A stretch of DNA of 64,000 bases from Flavicella marina (lineage in GTDB: Bacteria; Bacteroidota; Bacteroidia; Flavobacteriales; Flavobacteriaceae): NCBI RefSeq assembly GCF_009193215.1, contig NZ_VYVA01000005.1, forward strand, positions 62,001 through 126,000, in the 5' to 3' direction. Position 1 is the stretch's first letter. The number at the start of each line of letters is the position of its first letter. Position numbers and translations under genes: made by a program. Below, piece by piece: positions 50,640-60,930 of the stretch. The notes beneath the pieces are model-generated. The model had not been told where the DNA came from and searched no databases. It was given only the letters and a program-made list of their open reading frames with translations.

Positions 50640-52292
50640 CTATAGAGAAACTCCACGTTTCCAAGGAATGAAATCATTGTGTCCGTGTAATACAGCCTTT
50701 GAAGGGGTTTCTCCACTTGCAACTCTGATTACATGGTCTAAAATCTTTTCTCCCATAGATTCAATTGTGTCTTCACCAGTAATTACTGTACCTGTATTGA
50801 TGTCAATAATATCATTCATCCTTTCGTATAGTTTGGTATTACTAGATATTTTTAAGACAGGTGCAACTGGGTTTCCTGTTGGAGTTCCAAGTCCTGTAGT
50901 AAATACCACAATATTACAACCAGAACCAACCAAACCAGTTGTAGACTCAACATCATTACCAGGCGTGCATAATAGATTCAATCCAGGTTTTGTTATTTGT
51001 TCTGTGTAATCTAAAACTTCAACAACAGGTGAGGTTCCTCCTTTTTTAGCAGCACCAGCAGATTTCATAGCATCAGTAATCAAACCATCTTTGATATTTC
51101 CAGGAGATGGGTTGTTTTCAAAACCAGATCCTACGGCTACAGCAGCTGCTGAATAGGCTCTCATTAAATCATAGAATTTTTTAGAATCCTTTTCAGTGTT
51201 ACAACGGGTAATTATTTCTTGTTCAACTCCGTTTAACTCAGGAAATTCAGATAATACTGGACTTCCACCTAAAGCCACTAATAAATCAGAAGCATATCCC
51301 AATGCTGGGTTGGCAGAGATTCCAGAAAAACCATCTGAACCACCACATTCAAGACCGAGAACAATTTTACTTACAGGTGCAGGTTTTCTTTCAATTTTAT
51401 TAGCTTCAGTTAATCCAACAAAGGTATGTTTTACAGCCTCTTCAATTAAACTTCTTTCACTTGAGCTTTGTTGTTGCTCTAAATAGTGAACAGGTTTAGT
51501 GTTGTTTGGAGTAATCGCATCGATGGCATTTTGAAGCATTTCAATTTGAGCATTTTGACACCCTAGACTAAATACTGTAGCTCCGGCCACATTTGGATTT
51601 GCAATGTATCCTGCTAAAAGTTTACATAAGGTTTCAGAATCTTGTCTAATTCCTCCACAACCTCCGTCATGTTTTAAAAACTTAATTCCATCTACGTTAG
51701 GGAATACTCTGTTTTTAGACATTTCTTCTTTGGTAGTAATGATAGGAGTACTGTAGATTTCTTCAGAGGAAGCACCTGCTTTATATTGATCGATCAATGC
51801 ATCCGTATCAACAGCAAAATCTTTTTTAGTTTCATATCCTAATTTTTCAGAAAGAGCTCCTTCTAAAACATCGATGTTTCTATTTTCGCAAAAAGTTAAA
51901 GGGATTACCAACCAGTAGTTTCCAGTTCCAACTTTACCATCTTCTCTGTGATATCCGTTAAAAGTTCTTCCTTCAAATTTAGAAGCATCTGGTGCTGTCC
52001 ATGTAAATTTTTCCTTTGAATCATTAAATTCTGCAGAAGCATGTTTTACATTGTTAATGGTAATTGCACACCCTGCTTGGATTGGCTCAATAGCCTTTCC
52101 AATTAAAACACCATACATAAATATTTCATCACCAATAGCAAAGTCATTCAGAGCGTATTTGTGTTTTTGTTTGATGTTTTCTTTTAAGATAACTTCTTTT
52201 CCTTGGATAGTAGTTGCAAGTCCTTTGTCAAGGTTTGTAATTGCAACAATAATATTATCCTTTGGATCTATTTGAACATAATTCTTAGACAT
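50640..52292 (-). CDS. uxaA: altronate dehydratase
   Basis: 550 aa, longer than E. coli UxaA (about 495). The N-terminal SAF domain (residues 1-95, ending GCAITINNVKHA) precedes the catalytic region with HDGGCGGIRQDSETLCKLLA, GLECGGSDGFSGISANPA and CTPGNDVESTTGLVGSGC, whose cysteines coordinate iron. It dehydrates D-altronate to 2-keto-3-deoxy-D-gluconate (KDG). It sits 11 bp after the zinc dehydrogenase and 50 bp before uxaB. The KDG formed feeds kdgK and kdgA encoded 2 kb away. Confidence 0.93.
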   Translation of the reverse strand: MSKNYVQIDPKDNIIVAITNLDKGLATTIQGKEVILKENIKQKHKYALNDFAIGDEIFMYGVLIGKAIEPIQAGCAITINNVKHASAEFNDSKEKFTWTAPDASKFEGRTFNGYHREDGKVGTGNYWLVIPLTFCENRNIDVLEGALSEKLGYETKKDFAVDTDALIDQYKAGASSEEIYSTPIITTKEEMSKNRVFPNVDGIKFLKHDGGCGGIRQDSETLCKLLAGYIANPNVAGATVFSLGCQNAQIEMLQNAIDAITPNNTKPVHYLEQQQSSSERSLIEEAVKHTFVGLTEANKIERKPAPVSKIVLGLECGGSDGFSGISANPALGYASDLLVALGGSPVLSEFPELNGVEQEIITRCNTEKDSKKFYDLMRAYSAAAVAVGSGFENNPSPGNIKDGLITDAMKSAGAAKKGGTSPVVEVLDYTEQITKPGLNLLCTPGNDVESTTGLVGSGCNIVVFTTGLGTPTGNPVAPVLKISSNTKLYERMNDIIDINTGTVITGEDTIESMGEKILDHVIRVASGETPSKAVLHGHNDFIPWKRGVSL

Positions 52293-52303
52293 CCTGTTAT
52301 TTT

Positions 52304-53317
52304 TTATAAGTTAAAGTCAACTGTTGCTTTGATAACTCCTGTTTCTGGCTTTAACCAGCTGTCAAAATTTTCAATCATTTCAGTATAAGGAACATTGTGA
52401 GTAATAAAAGACTCCGTTGGGAATTGATCCAATACATTGATTACATGTACAAAATCTTCAGTTGTTGCATTTCTACTGCACATTAAAGTCATCTCTTTAG
52501 AGTGAACAGCAGGGTGGTTGTAAGTTAAGTCACCTTTAGATAATCCAACCAAAACAAAACGACCACCGTGAGACATATAACTTGGACCGGCTTCAAGGGC
52601 AAATTTATTTCCTGATGCATCGAATACAGCAGTACACATGTCACCATTTGTTAATTCAGCAATAGCTTCAGCTGCACCTTCACCAGCTTTTACAGTGTAT
52701 TCTACACCAATTTTTTCTTTTGCATATTCTAAACGTTGCTCATTCATGTCTATAGCAACTACTTTTGCACCTGCAATTTGGGCTAATTTCATAATCCCAA
52801 TTCCAATAGGACCACAACCAACTACAGCAACCGTTTCTCCTGGAGTAATGGCAGCTCTTCTAACAGCATGTGCCCCAATAGCTAATGGCTCAACGATTGC
52901 CATCTGATCATTTGATAAGTTATTTGAAGGTAATAAAATATCTGCAGGAACGACAATTTGTTCTTGCATACCACCATCACCATGCACACCTAAAACAGTA
53001 ATGTTTGTGCAGCAGTTTGTTTTTCCGTTTTTACATGCAATACATTTTCCACAGCTTACATAAGGCATAATTACAACCTTATCTCCAGCTTTGATTCCTC
53101 TTGCATTTTCTCCTATTTCTAATACTTCAGAAGCTAATTCATGTCCTAAAATTCTAGGATATGTAAAGAATGCTTGATTTCCAGAGTATGCATGTAAATC
53201 CGTTCCACAAATTCCAACTTTATTGATTTGTAATAAAGCTTCATTTTCTTTTCTTACCGGTGCTTCTTTTTCTTTTAAGATAAACTCACCTGGTTTTTCG
53301 CAAACAATGTATTTCAT
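52304..53317 (-). CDS. zinc alcohol dehydrogenase, candidate L-galactonate 5-dehydrogenase
   Basis: 337 aa medium-chain dehydrogenase. The catalytic-zinc motif is GICGTDLH (near 36-43) with GHE (near 58), the structural-zinc cysteines are CGKCIACKNGKTNCC (near 88-102), and the Rossmann loop is VVGCGPIGIG (near 165). Close relatives include sorbitol, galactitol-phosphate and L-galactonate dehydrogenases. As first gene of the operon with uxaA and uxaB directly downstream and no uxaC, oxidation of L-galactonate to D-tagaturonate is the logical reaction. This assignment rests on pathway context, not on a diagnostic motif. Three LacI-type operators lie in its upstream region. Confidence 0.85.
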   Translation of the reverse strand: MKYIVCEKPGEFILKEKEAPVRKENEALLQINKVGICGTDLHAYSGNQAFFTYPRILGHELASEVLEIGENARGIKAGDKVVIMPYVSCGKCIACKNGKTNCCTNITVLGVHGDGGMQEQIVVPADILLPSNNLSNDQMAIVEPLAIGAHAVRRAAITPGETVAVVGCGPIGIGIMKLAQIAGAKVVAIDMNEQRLEYAKEKIGVEYTVKAGEGAAEAIAELTNGDMCTAVFDASGNKFALEAGPSYMSHGGRFVLVGLSKGDLTYNHPAVHSKEMTLMCSRNATTEDFVHVINVLDQFPTESFITHNVPYTEMIENFDSWLKPETGVIKATVDFNL

Positions 53318-53397
53318 TCTTTTATTCTTTAGAATTAGTAATATTATTAATGGTTCTCCTGTAAAAGAAGACTATGTAATTTTCAATTATGTTCAAC

Positions 53398-53417
53398 TTG
53401 CTACATCGTTTTAGCAA
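53398..53417. promoter_or_regulatory. LacI-family operator 1
   Basis: TTGCTACATCGTTTTAGCAA, palindromic with TTGCTA/TAGCAA arms. It is 81 bp upstream of the zinc dehydrogenase start, a likely repression site for the sugar operon. Confidence 0.75.
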
Positions 53418-53485
53418 GCGGTAAAAAAAAGAGAAAATTCTCTTTTGGCTCTTTTGAGAAGATAGAAAACATCGGAGTTACTATC

Positions 53486-53502
53486 TGCTACATCGTTTTA
53501 GC
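53486..53502. promoter_or_regulatory. LacI-family operator 2
   Basis: TGCTACATCGTTTTAGC, identical over 17 bp to operator 1 and 88 bp from it, a spacing compatible with DNA looping. Confidence 0.75.
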
Positions 53503-53587
53503 TAATCGGTCAAAAAAAGATTATTGCTATTCAATAATCAAAAACCTGTTTCTATAAAAAGAAAAGACGATTATGTGTTATTCCATT

Positions 53588-53617
53588 TTTGTGATGAAAT
53601 ATATTTAACTATCTTTG
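53588..53617 (+). promoter_or_regulatory. promoter of the first lacI-type gene
   Basis: TTTG at 53588-53591, an 18-bp spacer, and TATCTTTG at 53610-53617: a good Bacteroidetes -33/-7 pair. Its -7 box overlaps operator 3, so the regulator can repress itself. Confidence 0.75.
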
Positions 53618-53634
53618 CTATAACGATGTAGCAA
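53615..53634. promoter_or_regulatory. LacI-family operator 3 (autoregulation)
   Basis: TTGCTATAACGATGTAGCAA, the reverse orientation of operators 1 and 2 with one difference in the shared core. It overlaps the -7 box of the regulator promoter. Confidence 0.75.
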
Positions 53635-53647
53635 ATGTATAAAAATT

Positions 53648-54682
53648 TTGACGACTAAAAAAAAAATCACCATAAAAGATATTGCCAAGGTGATGGGATT
53701 GTCCACTTCGGCCATCTCAAAAGCTTTGAATGATGACTCTAGAATTAGTGAGAAAACTAAGAAAGAAGTGCGTCAAGTTGCAAAAAAATTAAATTATCAA
53801 CCCAATCACTTAGCAAGTGCATTGCGCAGTGGAAAAAGTAGGTTGGTTGGGGTGATTATTCCTAGAAATAATAGTAATTTTTTCTCTTCTGTTTTAGAAA
53901 ATATTGAAGAGGTTTTGAATGCCAAAGGGTATAATATTATCATTACTCAGTCAAATGAATCGTTTGAAAAGGAGTGCAAGTGTATTGAATCTTTGTTATT
54001 TACACAGGTCGACGGAATTATTGCATCGATGGCCAATGAAACTACTGATTTAAGTTATTACGAAAAAATAAAAGCCAAGGAAATACCGTTGGTTTTGTTT
54101 GATCGAGGTGAGTTGGATTTAAAAGTTGACTATGTTGGGATTGATGATTATGAAACGAGTTTTAAGATTATCGATCATTTGGTCGCTCAAGGTTGTAGTC
54201 GTATTGCTCATTTAGGTGGTTATGATAATACAAGAGTATATGGAAATCGAATCAGGGGGTATGTGGATGCTTTGGAGAAAAGAGGCTTACCCGTTGATGA
54301 AACTATCATTAGTAAAAGTACTTTGCGTTTAGAGGATGGTAGAAGAATAATGGAGAAGTTATTGAAATTACCGAATAGACCAGATGCTATCTATGCAGCC
54401 AGTGACTTTGCTGCGTTGGGAGCTTTACAGGTGTTGAATGAGCATGGAATTAAAGTGCCAGAGGATATGGCTTTGGTGGGCTTTAGTAATGAGCCTTTTA
54501 CTTCCTATTTGTCGCCTTCAATTTCTACAGTAAACCAGAATAGTGAGCAAATAGGAAAATTAGCAGCGGAGGCCTTTTTAAATAGAATTGAAAATCCTAT
54601 TGAAGAAGGAGCTATAAATAAAATAATTATTGAGACTGAATTGTTGGTAAGAGCTTCTTCAAGCAAAAATAGTACGGAATAA
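53648..54682 (+). CDS. LacI-family transcriptional regulator of the uxa operon
   Basis: 344 aa. The start is TTG at 53648; no in-frame ATG lies upstream and the next one would cut the DNA-binding domain. The HTH plus hinge is TIKDIAKVMGLSTSAISKAL to NYQPNHLASALRSGKS, followed by the periplasmic-binding-protein-like effector domain (VGVIIPRNNSNFFSSVLENI onward). It is divergent from the sugar operon, with operators in between and on its own promoter. The inducer is probably a pathway sugar acid or KDG. It is highly similar along its length to the regulator at 56788, so the two arose by duplication. Confidence 0.9.
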   Translation: MTTKKKITIKDIAKVMGLSTSAISKALNDDSRISEKTKKEVRQVAKKLNYQPNHLASALRSGKSRLVGVIIPRNNSNFFSSVLENIEEVLNAKGYNIIITQSNESFEKECKCIESLLFTQVDGIIASMANETTDLSYYEKIKAKEIPLVLFDRGELDLKVDYVGIDDYETSFKIIDHLVAQGCSRIAHLGGYDNTRVYGNRIRGYVDALEKRGLPVDETIISKSTLRLEDGRRIMEKLLKLPNRPDAIYAASDFAALGALQVLNEHGIKVPEDMALVGFSNEPFTSYLSPSISTVNQNSEQIGKLAAEAFLNRIENPIEEGAINKIIIETELLVRASSSKNSTE

Positions 54683-54703
54683 ACTTTTCAAAAAAAAACA
54701 TAA

Positions 54704-54730
54704 AAAAAGCGCAGTAAAAACTGCGCTTTT
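54704..54730. terminator. bidirectional terminator between lacI-type gene and kdgA
   Basis: AAAAGCGCAG-TAAAAA-CTGCGCTTTT at 54704-54729 with flanking A and T runs; serves both convergent genes. Confidence 0.9.
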
Positions 54731-54751
54731 ATTTTTTTAGAAAATAAAAAA

Positions 54752-55420
54752 TTATCCTCTTACTTTTTTAACGATAGCTAAAGCAGCTTTTACATCTTGC
54801 TCTAGTTTAGCGTAGTCCTTATTCGCAAGGATATCTTTAGAAATCAATTGAGATCCCATACCAACACATGTTGCACCAGCATTGAACCAACCAGATAGGT
54901 TTTCTTCAGTTGGAGCTACTCCACCTGTAGGCATAATTGATGTCCAAGGTTGAGGTCCTTTGATACCTTTGATAAATTTAGGACCGTATAAATCTCCAGG
55001 GAATAATTTTACGATTTCACATCCTAATTCTTCAGCTCTAGCGATTTCAGTTAAAGAACCACATCCTGGTGACCATAAAACTTTTTTACGGTTACATGCA
55101 ATTGCGATATCTTCTCTTAAAACTGGAGTAACGATAAAGTTAGCTCCCAATGCCATATATAAAGAAGCTGCTGCTGCATCAGTTACAGAACCAACTCCCA
55201 TAATCATACCTGGTAATTCTGCGATAGCATATTTTGTTAACTCACCAAAAACTTCATGAGCGAAATCTCCACGAGCAGTAAACTCCATTAAACGAGCTCC
55301 ACCATCGTAACATGCTTTCAATACTTTTTTACTTAATTCGATATCATTGTTAAAAAACAAAGGAATCATCCCTGTTTCTTTCATTGCTGCTGCAACTTCA
55401 ATTCTAGTAAATTGTGCCAT
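54752..55420 (-). CDS. kdgA: KDPG aldolase (2-dehydro-3-deoxy-phosphogluconate aldolase)
   Basis: 222 aa class I aldolase, typical length. GMIPLFFNNDIELSKKVLKA at the N-terminus, GVGSVTDAAAASLYMALGAN, the Schiff-base lysine in EIVKLFPGDLYGP, and the phosphate-binding MPTGGVAP are visible. It cleaves 2-keto-3-deoxy-6-phosphogluconate to pyruvate and glyceraldehyde-3-phosphate, the last step of the local pathway. It follows kdgK by 71 bp, a gap that contains a strong hairpin, and shares the kdgK promoter region. Confidence 0.92.
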   Translation of the reverse strand: MAQFTRIEVAAAMKETGMIPLFFNNDIELSKKVLKACYDGGARLMEFTARGDFAHEVFGELTKYAIAELPGMIMGVGSVTDAAAASLYMALGANFIVTPVLREDIAIACNRKKVLWSPGCGSLTEIARAEELGCEIVKLFPGDLYGPKFIKGIKGPQPWTSIMPTGGVAPTEENLSGWFNAGATCVGMGSQLISKDILANKDYAKLEQDVKAALAIVKKVRG

Positions 55421-55446
55421 TTTGTTGTAATGTATTATAAGAAGAA

Positions 55447-55477
55447 GAGCTGTTTGAGTTTATAGTTCAAACAGCTC
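55447..55477 (-). other. stem-loop between kdgK and kdgA
   Basis: GAGCTGTTTGA (55447-55457) pairs perfectly with TCAAACAGCTC (55467-55477) around a 9-base loop. There is no long T-run, so a processing or stability hairpin that tunes the kdgK:kdgA ratio is more likely than full termination. Confidence 0.6.
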
Positions 55478-55491
55478 AACATTAAAATTTA

Positions 55492-56538
55492 TTATCTAGC
55501 TACACGCCCTGATGCGTCACCACCCATTAATTTCTCAACTTCAGCAACAGTTGCTAAGTTAGCATCACCTTTGATTGTGTGTTTCAAACAAGAAGCAGCA
55601 ACAGCAAAGTCTAATGCATGTTGATCATCTTCAGGGAATTGCAATAGTCCGTAGATCAATCCTCCCATAAATGAATCACCACCACCAACTCTATCTACGA
55701 TATCAGTAATTTGGTATTGACGAGTTTGGAACAAAGTTTTTCCATCGTATAATACTCCAGCCCATGTGTTGTGAGATGCAGAGATAGAACCTCTTAAAGT
55801 AGTAATTACTTTTTTCGCTCTAGGGAATCTTTCCATCATTTGCTCACATACAGATAAGAAAGCCTCTGCTTTTACATTGTGTCCTTCTGTTTGAACAGAA
55901 ATTCCTTCTGGCTTGATTCCGAAGTGCATTTCAGCGTCTTCTTCGTTTCCTAAAATAATATCACAGTAAGAAGTCAATTCAGTCATGATTGATTCTCTAT
56001 GAGCAGCATCACAGAAATTCCATAATTTTGCACGGTAGTTCAAGTCAGTTGAAATTGTAATTCCTTTTGCACTTGCAGCTTTCACAGCTTCTAAACATAC
56101 ATCTGCAGCTCCTTGAGAGATTGCAGGAGTAATTCCTGTCCAGTGAAAAAACTCACATCCTTCAAATACAACATCCCAATCGATCATTCCTGATTCAATT
56201 TCTGAAATTGCAGAATGAGCACGGTCATAAACTACTTTAGAACCTCTAGATACAGCACCAGTTTCTAAGAAGTAAATTCCTAAACGATCTCCACCATAAA
56301 CGATTTTATCAACACCAACACCTCTTTTTCTCATTTCCATTAATGCACATTCTCCAATGTCATTTTTTGGTAAACGAGTTACGAAATCTACATCTACACC
56401 ATAGTTTGCTAATGAAACCGCTACGTTAGATTCACCACCACCATATACAGCATCAAAACTGTTAGCTTGTGAAAATCTTAAAAATCCTTGTGGAGCCAAT
56501 CTTAACATGATCTCTCCGAAAGTTACTACTTTACCCAT
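55492..56538 (-). CDS. kdgK: 2-keto-3-deoxygluconate kinase (PfkB family)
   Basis: 348 aa ribokinase/PfkB-type kinase. The N-terminal VTFGEIMLRLAPQGFLRFSQ, substrate-binding GGGESNVAVSLANYG and the C-terminal signature DIVDRVGGGDSFMGGLIYG with the catalytic aspartate are all present. It phosphorylates KDG at O6 with ATP, giving KDPG for the adjacent aldolase. A palindromic operator lies 67 bp upstream (56606-56623), shared in sequence with one on the promoter of the divergent lacI-type gene. Confidence 0.92.
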   Translation of the reverse strand: MGKVVTFGEIMLRLAPQGFLRFSQANSFDAVYGGGESNVAVSLANYGVDVDFVTRLPKNDIGECALMEMRKRGVGVDKIVYGGDRLGIYFLETGAVSRGSKVVYDRAHSAISEIESGMIDWDVVFEGCEFFHWTGITPAISQGAADVCLEAVKAASAKGITISTDLNYRAKLWNFCDAAHRESIMTELTSYCDIILGNEEDAEMHFGIKPEGISVQTEGHNVKAEAFLSVCEQMMERFPRAKKVITTLRGSISASHNTWAGVLYDGKTLFQTRQYQITDIVDRVGGGDSFMGGLIYGLLQFPEDDQHALDFAVAASCLKHTIKGDANLATVAEVEKLMGGDASGRVAR

Positions 56539-56605
56539 TTTTGTTTGTTTAATTAATGATTCAATTTGAGTTGAATCTGTTGTTTATTTTTAGTTTGAAT
56601 TATTC

Positions 56606-56623
56606 TGTTCTATCGTTTGAACA
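56606..56623. promoter_or_regulatory. LacI-family operator upstream of kdgK
   Basis: TGTTCTATCGTTTGAACA; its reverse complement matches the palindrome at 56756-56773 at 16 of 18 positions. Confidence 0.7.
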
Positions 56624-56725
56624 CCTTTTGTAAAAAATAGGATTGCCTCTGTACAACCCTAACTATTTCGCGCTAAAAAAACCTTCAATCACCTATGTTT
56701 ACTGTGTTTTGAAAGTTTATTAGTG

Positions 56726-56757
56726 TTTGGTGTTTCTCTGAAAAAATACTATTTTTG
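56726..56757 (+). promoter_or_regulatory. promoter of the second lacI-type gene
   Basis: TTTG at 56726-56729, a 20-bp spacer, and TATTTTTG at 56750-56757. The operator at 56756 begins within the -7 box. Confidence 0.65.
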
Positions 56758-56773
56758 TTCAAACGTTGGAACA
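56756..56773. promoter_or_regulatory. LacI-family operator on the regulator promoter
   Basis: TGTTCAAACGTTGGAACA, near-perfect palindrome centred just after the -7 box of the second lacI-type gene, as expected for autorepression. Confidence 0.7.
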
Positions 56774-56787
56774 AATATAGATAAAAT

Positions 56788-57813
56788 TTGGGAACTAAAA
56801 AAAAAACTACGATAAAAGACATTGCAAATGTGTTAGGATTGACGCCTTCGGCAGTCTCAAAAGCGTTGAATAATCATCCAAGAATTAGTGAGAAAACCAA
56901 AGTATCGGTTCAACAAGTAGCGAAAAATTTGAACTATCAGCCGAATTATTTGGCTAGTGCACTTAGAAAAGGAAAAAGTAACTTGGTGGGAGTTATCATT
57001 CCTCGAGCAAATAGTAATTTTTTCTCAGCCGTTTTAGAAAGTATTGAAAACGTATTGCATGAGAAAGGGTATAATATTATTATTTCTCAGTCTTATGAGT
57101 CGTTTGAAAAAGAATGTAGGAATATTGATGCATTGTTATTTACACAAGTAGACGGAGTAATTGCTTCTTTGGCAAATGAGACGAAAGACTTTTCATTTTA
57201 TGAAAAAATAAAAGCGAAGGGGATACCATTGGTGTTGTTTGATCGAGGTGAAAATGATTTAGGTGTTGATTATATTGGTATTGATGATTATCAAAGCAGT
57301 CATATGGTTGTTGATCATTTGGTAAGTGAAAATTGTAAGCGTATTGCGCATATCGGTGGTTTTAGTCATACTCGAATTTTTAAGAATAGAATTAGAGGTT
57401 ATAGAGATGCTTTAGAAAAACACAATCTTCCATTAGATGATAATTTGATTTTTGAATGTAAATTGACCAAAACTGATGGACGTTTGATAATGGAGGAGTT
57501 GTTACATCGAGAGAACAGACCAGATGCGGTGTATGTAGCGGGTGATTACGCTGCTTTAGGTGCCTTAGAGTATTTGAAGGAACAAGGTATTAAAGTGCCG
57601 GAAGAAATTGCTATTGTTGGTTTTGGAAACGAACCTTTTACTTCTTTGGTTTTTCCTTCTATTACTACTATTGAACAACATAGTACAGAAATAGGTAAAT
57701 ATACAGCGGAAGCTTTCCTAAGACGTATTAAGGAAGCAGATACACCTCCTGTGTTGAGGAAAAAGATTTTGGATCCTGAATTAGTGGTTCGAGGTTCTTC
57801 AAAAAAGATATAA
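56788..57813 (+). CDS. LacI-family transcriptional regulator of kdgK-kdgA
   Basis: 341 aa, start TTG at 56788 (as in its paralogue at 53648). HTH: TIKDIANVLGLTPSAVSKAL; hinge NYQPNYLASALRKGKSNLVG; then the effector-binding domain. It is closely similar to the first regulator over its whole length but has a different recognition helix (TPSAVSKALNNHP versus STSAISKALNDDS), and the operators near it are correspondingly different. Divergent position and operators on both sides indicate control of kdgK-kdgA and of itself. Confidence 0.9.
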   Translation: MGTKKKTTIKDIANVLGLTPSAVSKALNNHPRISEKTKVSVQQVAKNLNYQPNYLASALRKGKSNLVGVIIPRANSNFFSAVLESIENVLHEKGYNIIISQSYESFEKECRNIDALLFTQVDGVIASLANETKDFSFYEKIKAKGIPLVLFDRGENDLGVDYIGIDDYQSSHMVVDHLVSENCKRIAHIGGFSHTRIFKNRIRGYRDALEKHNLPLDDNLIFECKLTKTDGRLIMEELLHRENRPDAVYVAGDYAALGALEYLKEQGIKVPEEIAIVGFGNEPFTSLVFPSITTIEQHSTEIGKYTAEAFLRRIKEADTPPVLRKKILDPELVVRGSSKKI

Positions 57814-57848
57814 AAAAAACGTCTAAATTAATATTTAGACGTTTTTTA
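57813..57848. terminator. bidirectional terminator between lacI-type gene and icd
   Basis: ACGTCTAAAT-TAAT-ATTTAGACGT flanked by A7 and T6 runs; a strong symmetric hairpin between convergent genes. Confidence 0.9.
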
Positions 57849-57866
57849 TTTGAGTTTTTCTAATGC

Positions 57867-60471
<2,605 letters not shown>

Positions 60472-60822
60472 TTAACGACGAACTTCTTTGATTCTGGCTT
60501 TTTTACCAGTTAGTCCTCTAAAGTAAAAGATACGAGCTCTTCTTACTTTACCTTGCTTGTTTACTTCAATCTTTTGTAAAGCTGGTAAGTTTACTGGGAA
60601 GATACGCTCTACACCAACAGTTCCAGACATTTTTCTGATTGTAAAAGTTTCAGAAGCTCCGTTTCCTCTTCTTTGAATAACAACTCCTCTAAAAAACTGA
60701 GTACGAGTTTTGTTACCCTCTTTAATTTCGTAATACACAGTAATTGTGTCTCCTGCTTTGAATTCTGGGAATTCTTTCTTTGCTACAAATTCGTTTTGTA
60801 CAAATTCTACTAAATTAGCCAT
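60472..60822 (-). CDS. rplS: 50S ribosomal protein L19
   Basis: 116 aa, normal bacterial length. Motifs: FKAGDTITVYYEIKEGNKTR, RRGNGASETFTIRKMSGTVG, VERIFPVNLPALQKIEV and the basic tail GKVRRARIFYFRGLTGKKAR. L19 sits at the 30S/50S interface. It is transcribed alone from a promoter about 70 bp upstream and has its own terminator; the leader can fold (see 60847). Confidence 0.97.
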   Translation of the reverse strand: MANLVEFVQNEFVAKKEFPEFKAGDTITVYYEIKEGNKTRTQFFRGVVIQRRGNGASETFTIRKMSGTVGVERIFPVNLPALQKIEVNKQGKVRRARIFYFRGLTGKKARIKEVRR

Positions 60823-60846
60823 TGCTTATTATTTAATGGTTTGTCA

Positions 60847-60881
60847 ATCACCAACATTCACGATTTTCGTCAGAGGTTGAT
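60847..60881 (-). promoter_or_regulatory. possible L19 ribosomal-protein leader structure
   Basis: On the minus strand the leader reads ATC-A-ACC ... ACGA-AAA-TCGT ... GGT-GAT: an inner hairpin within an outer ATC/ACC-GGT/GAT stem, just before rplS. A leader RNA for L19 has been described in Flavobacteria; whether this is it would need a covariance-model search. Confidence 0.4.
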
Positions 60882-60891
60882 TTTGAGGTTG

Positions 60892-60899
60892 CAAATATA
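60892..60899 (-). promoter_or_regulatory. -7 box TATATTTG for rplS
   Basis: TATATTTG on the minus strand, matching TAnnTTTG, 70 bp upstream of the start codon. Confidence 0.55.
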
Positions 60900-60930
60900 C
60901 TTCTTTTTTTTAATCTGAAAAACTGTGGAT

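Larger units (their letters stand above)
53318..53647. promoter_or_regulatory. divergent control region with three operators
   Basis: 330 bp between the sugar operon and the first lacI-type gene. It holds three copies of the same palindrome (53398, 53486, 53615) and a promoter for the regulator (53588-53617). The first two copies each continue into a (C)GGT-(C)-A7 tail, so about 30 bp is duplicated at 88-bp spacing. Confidence 0.8.
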
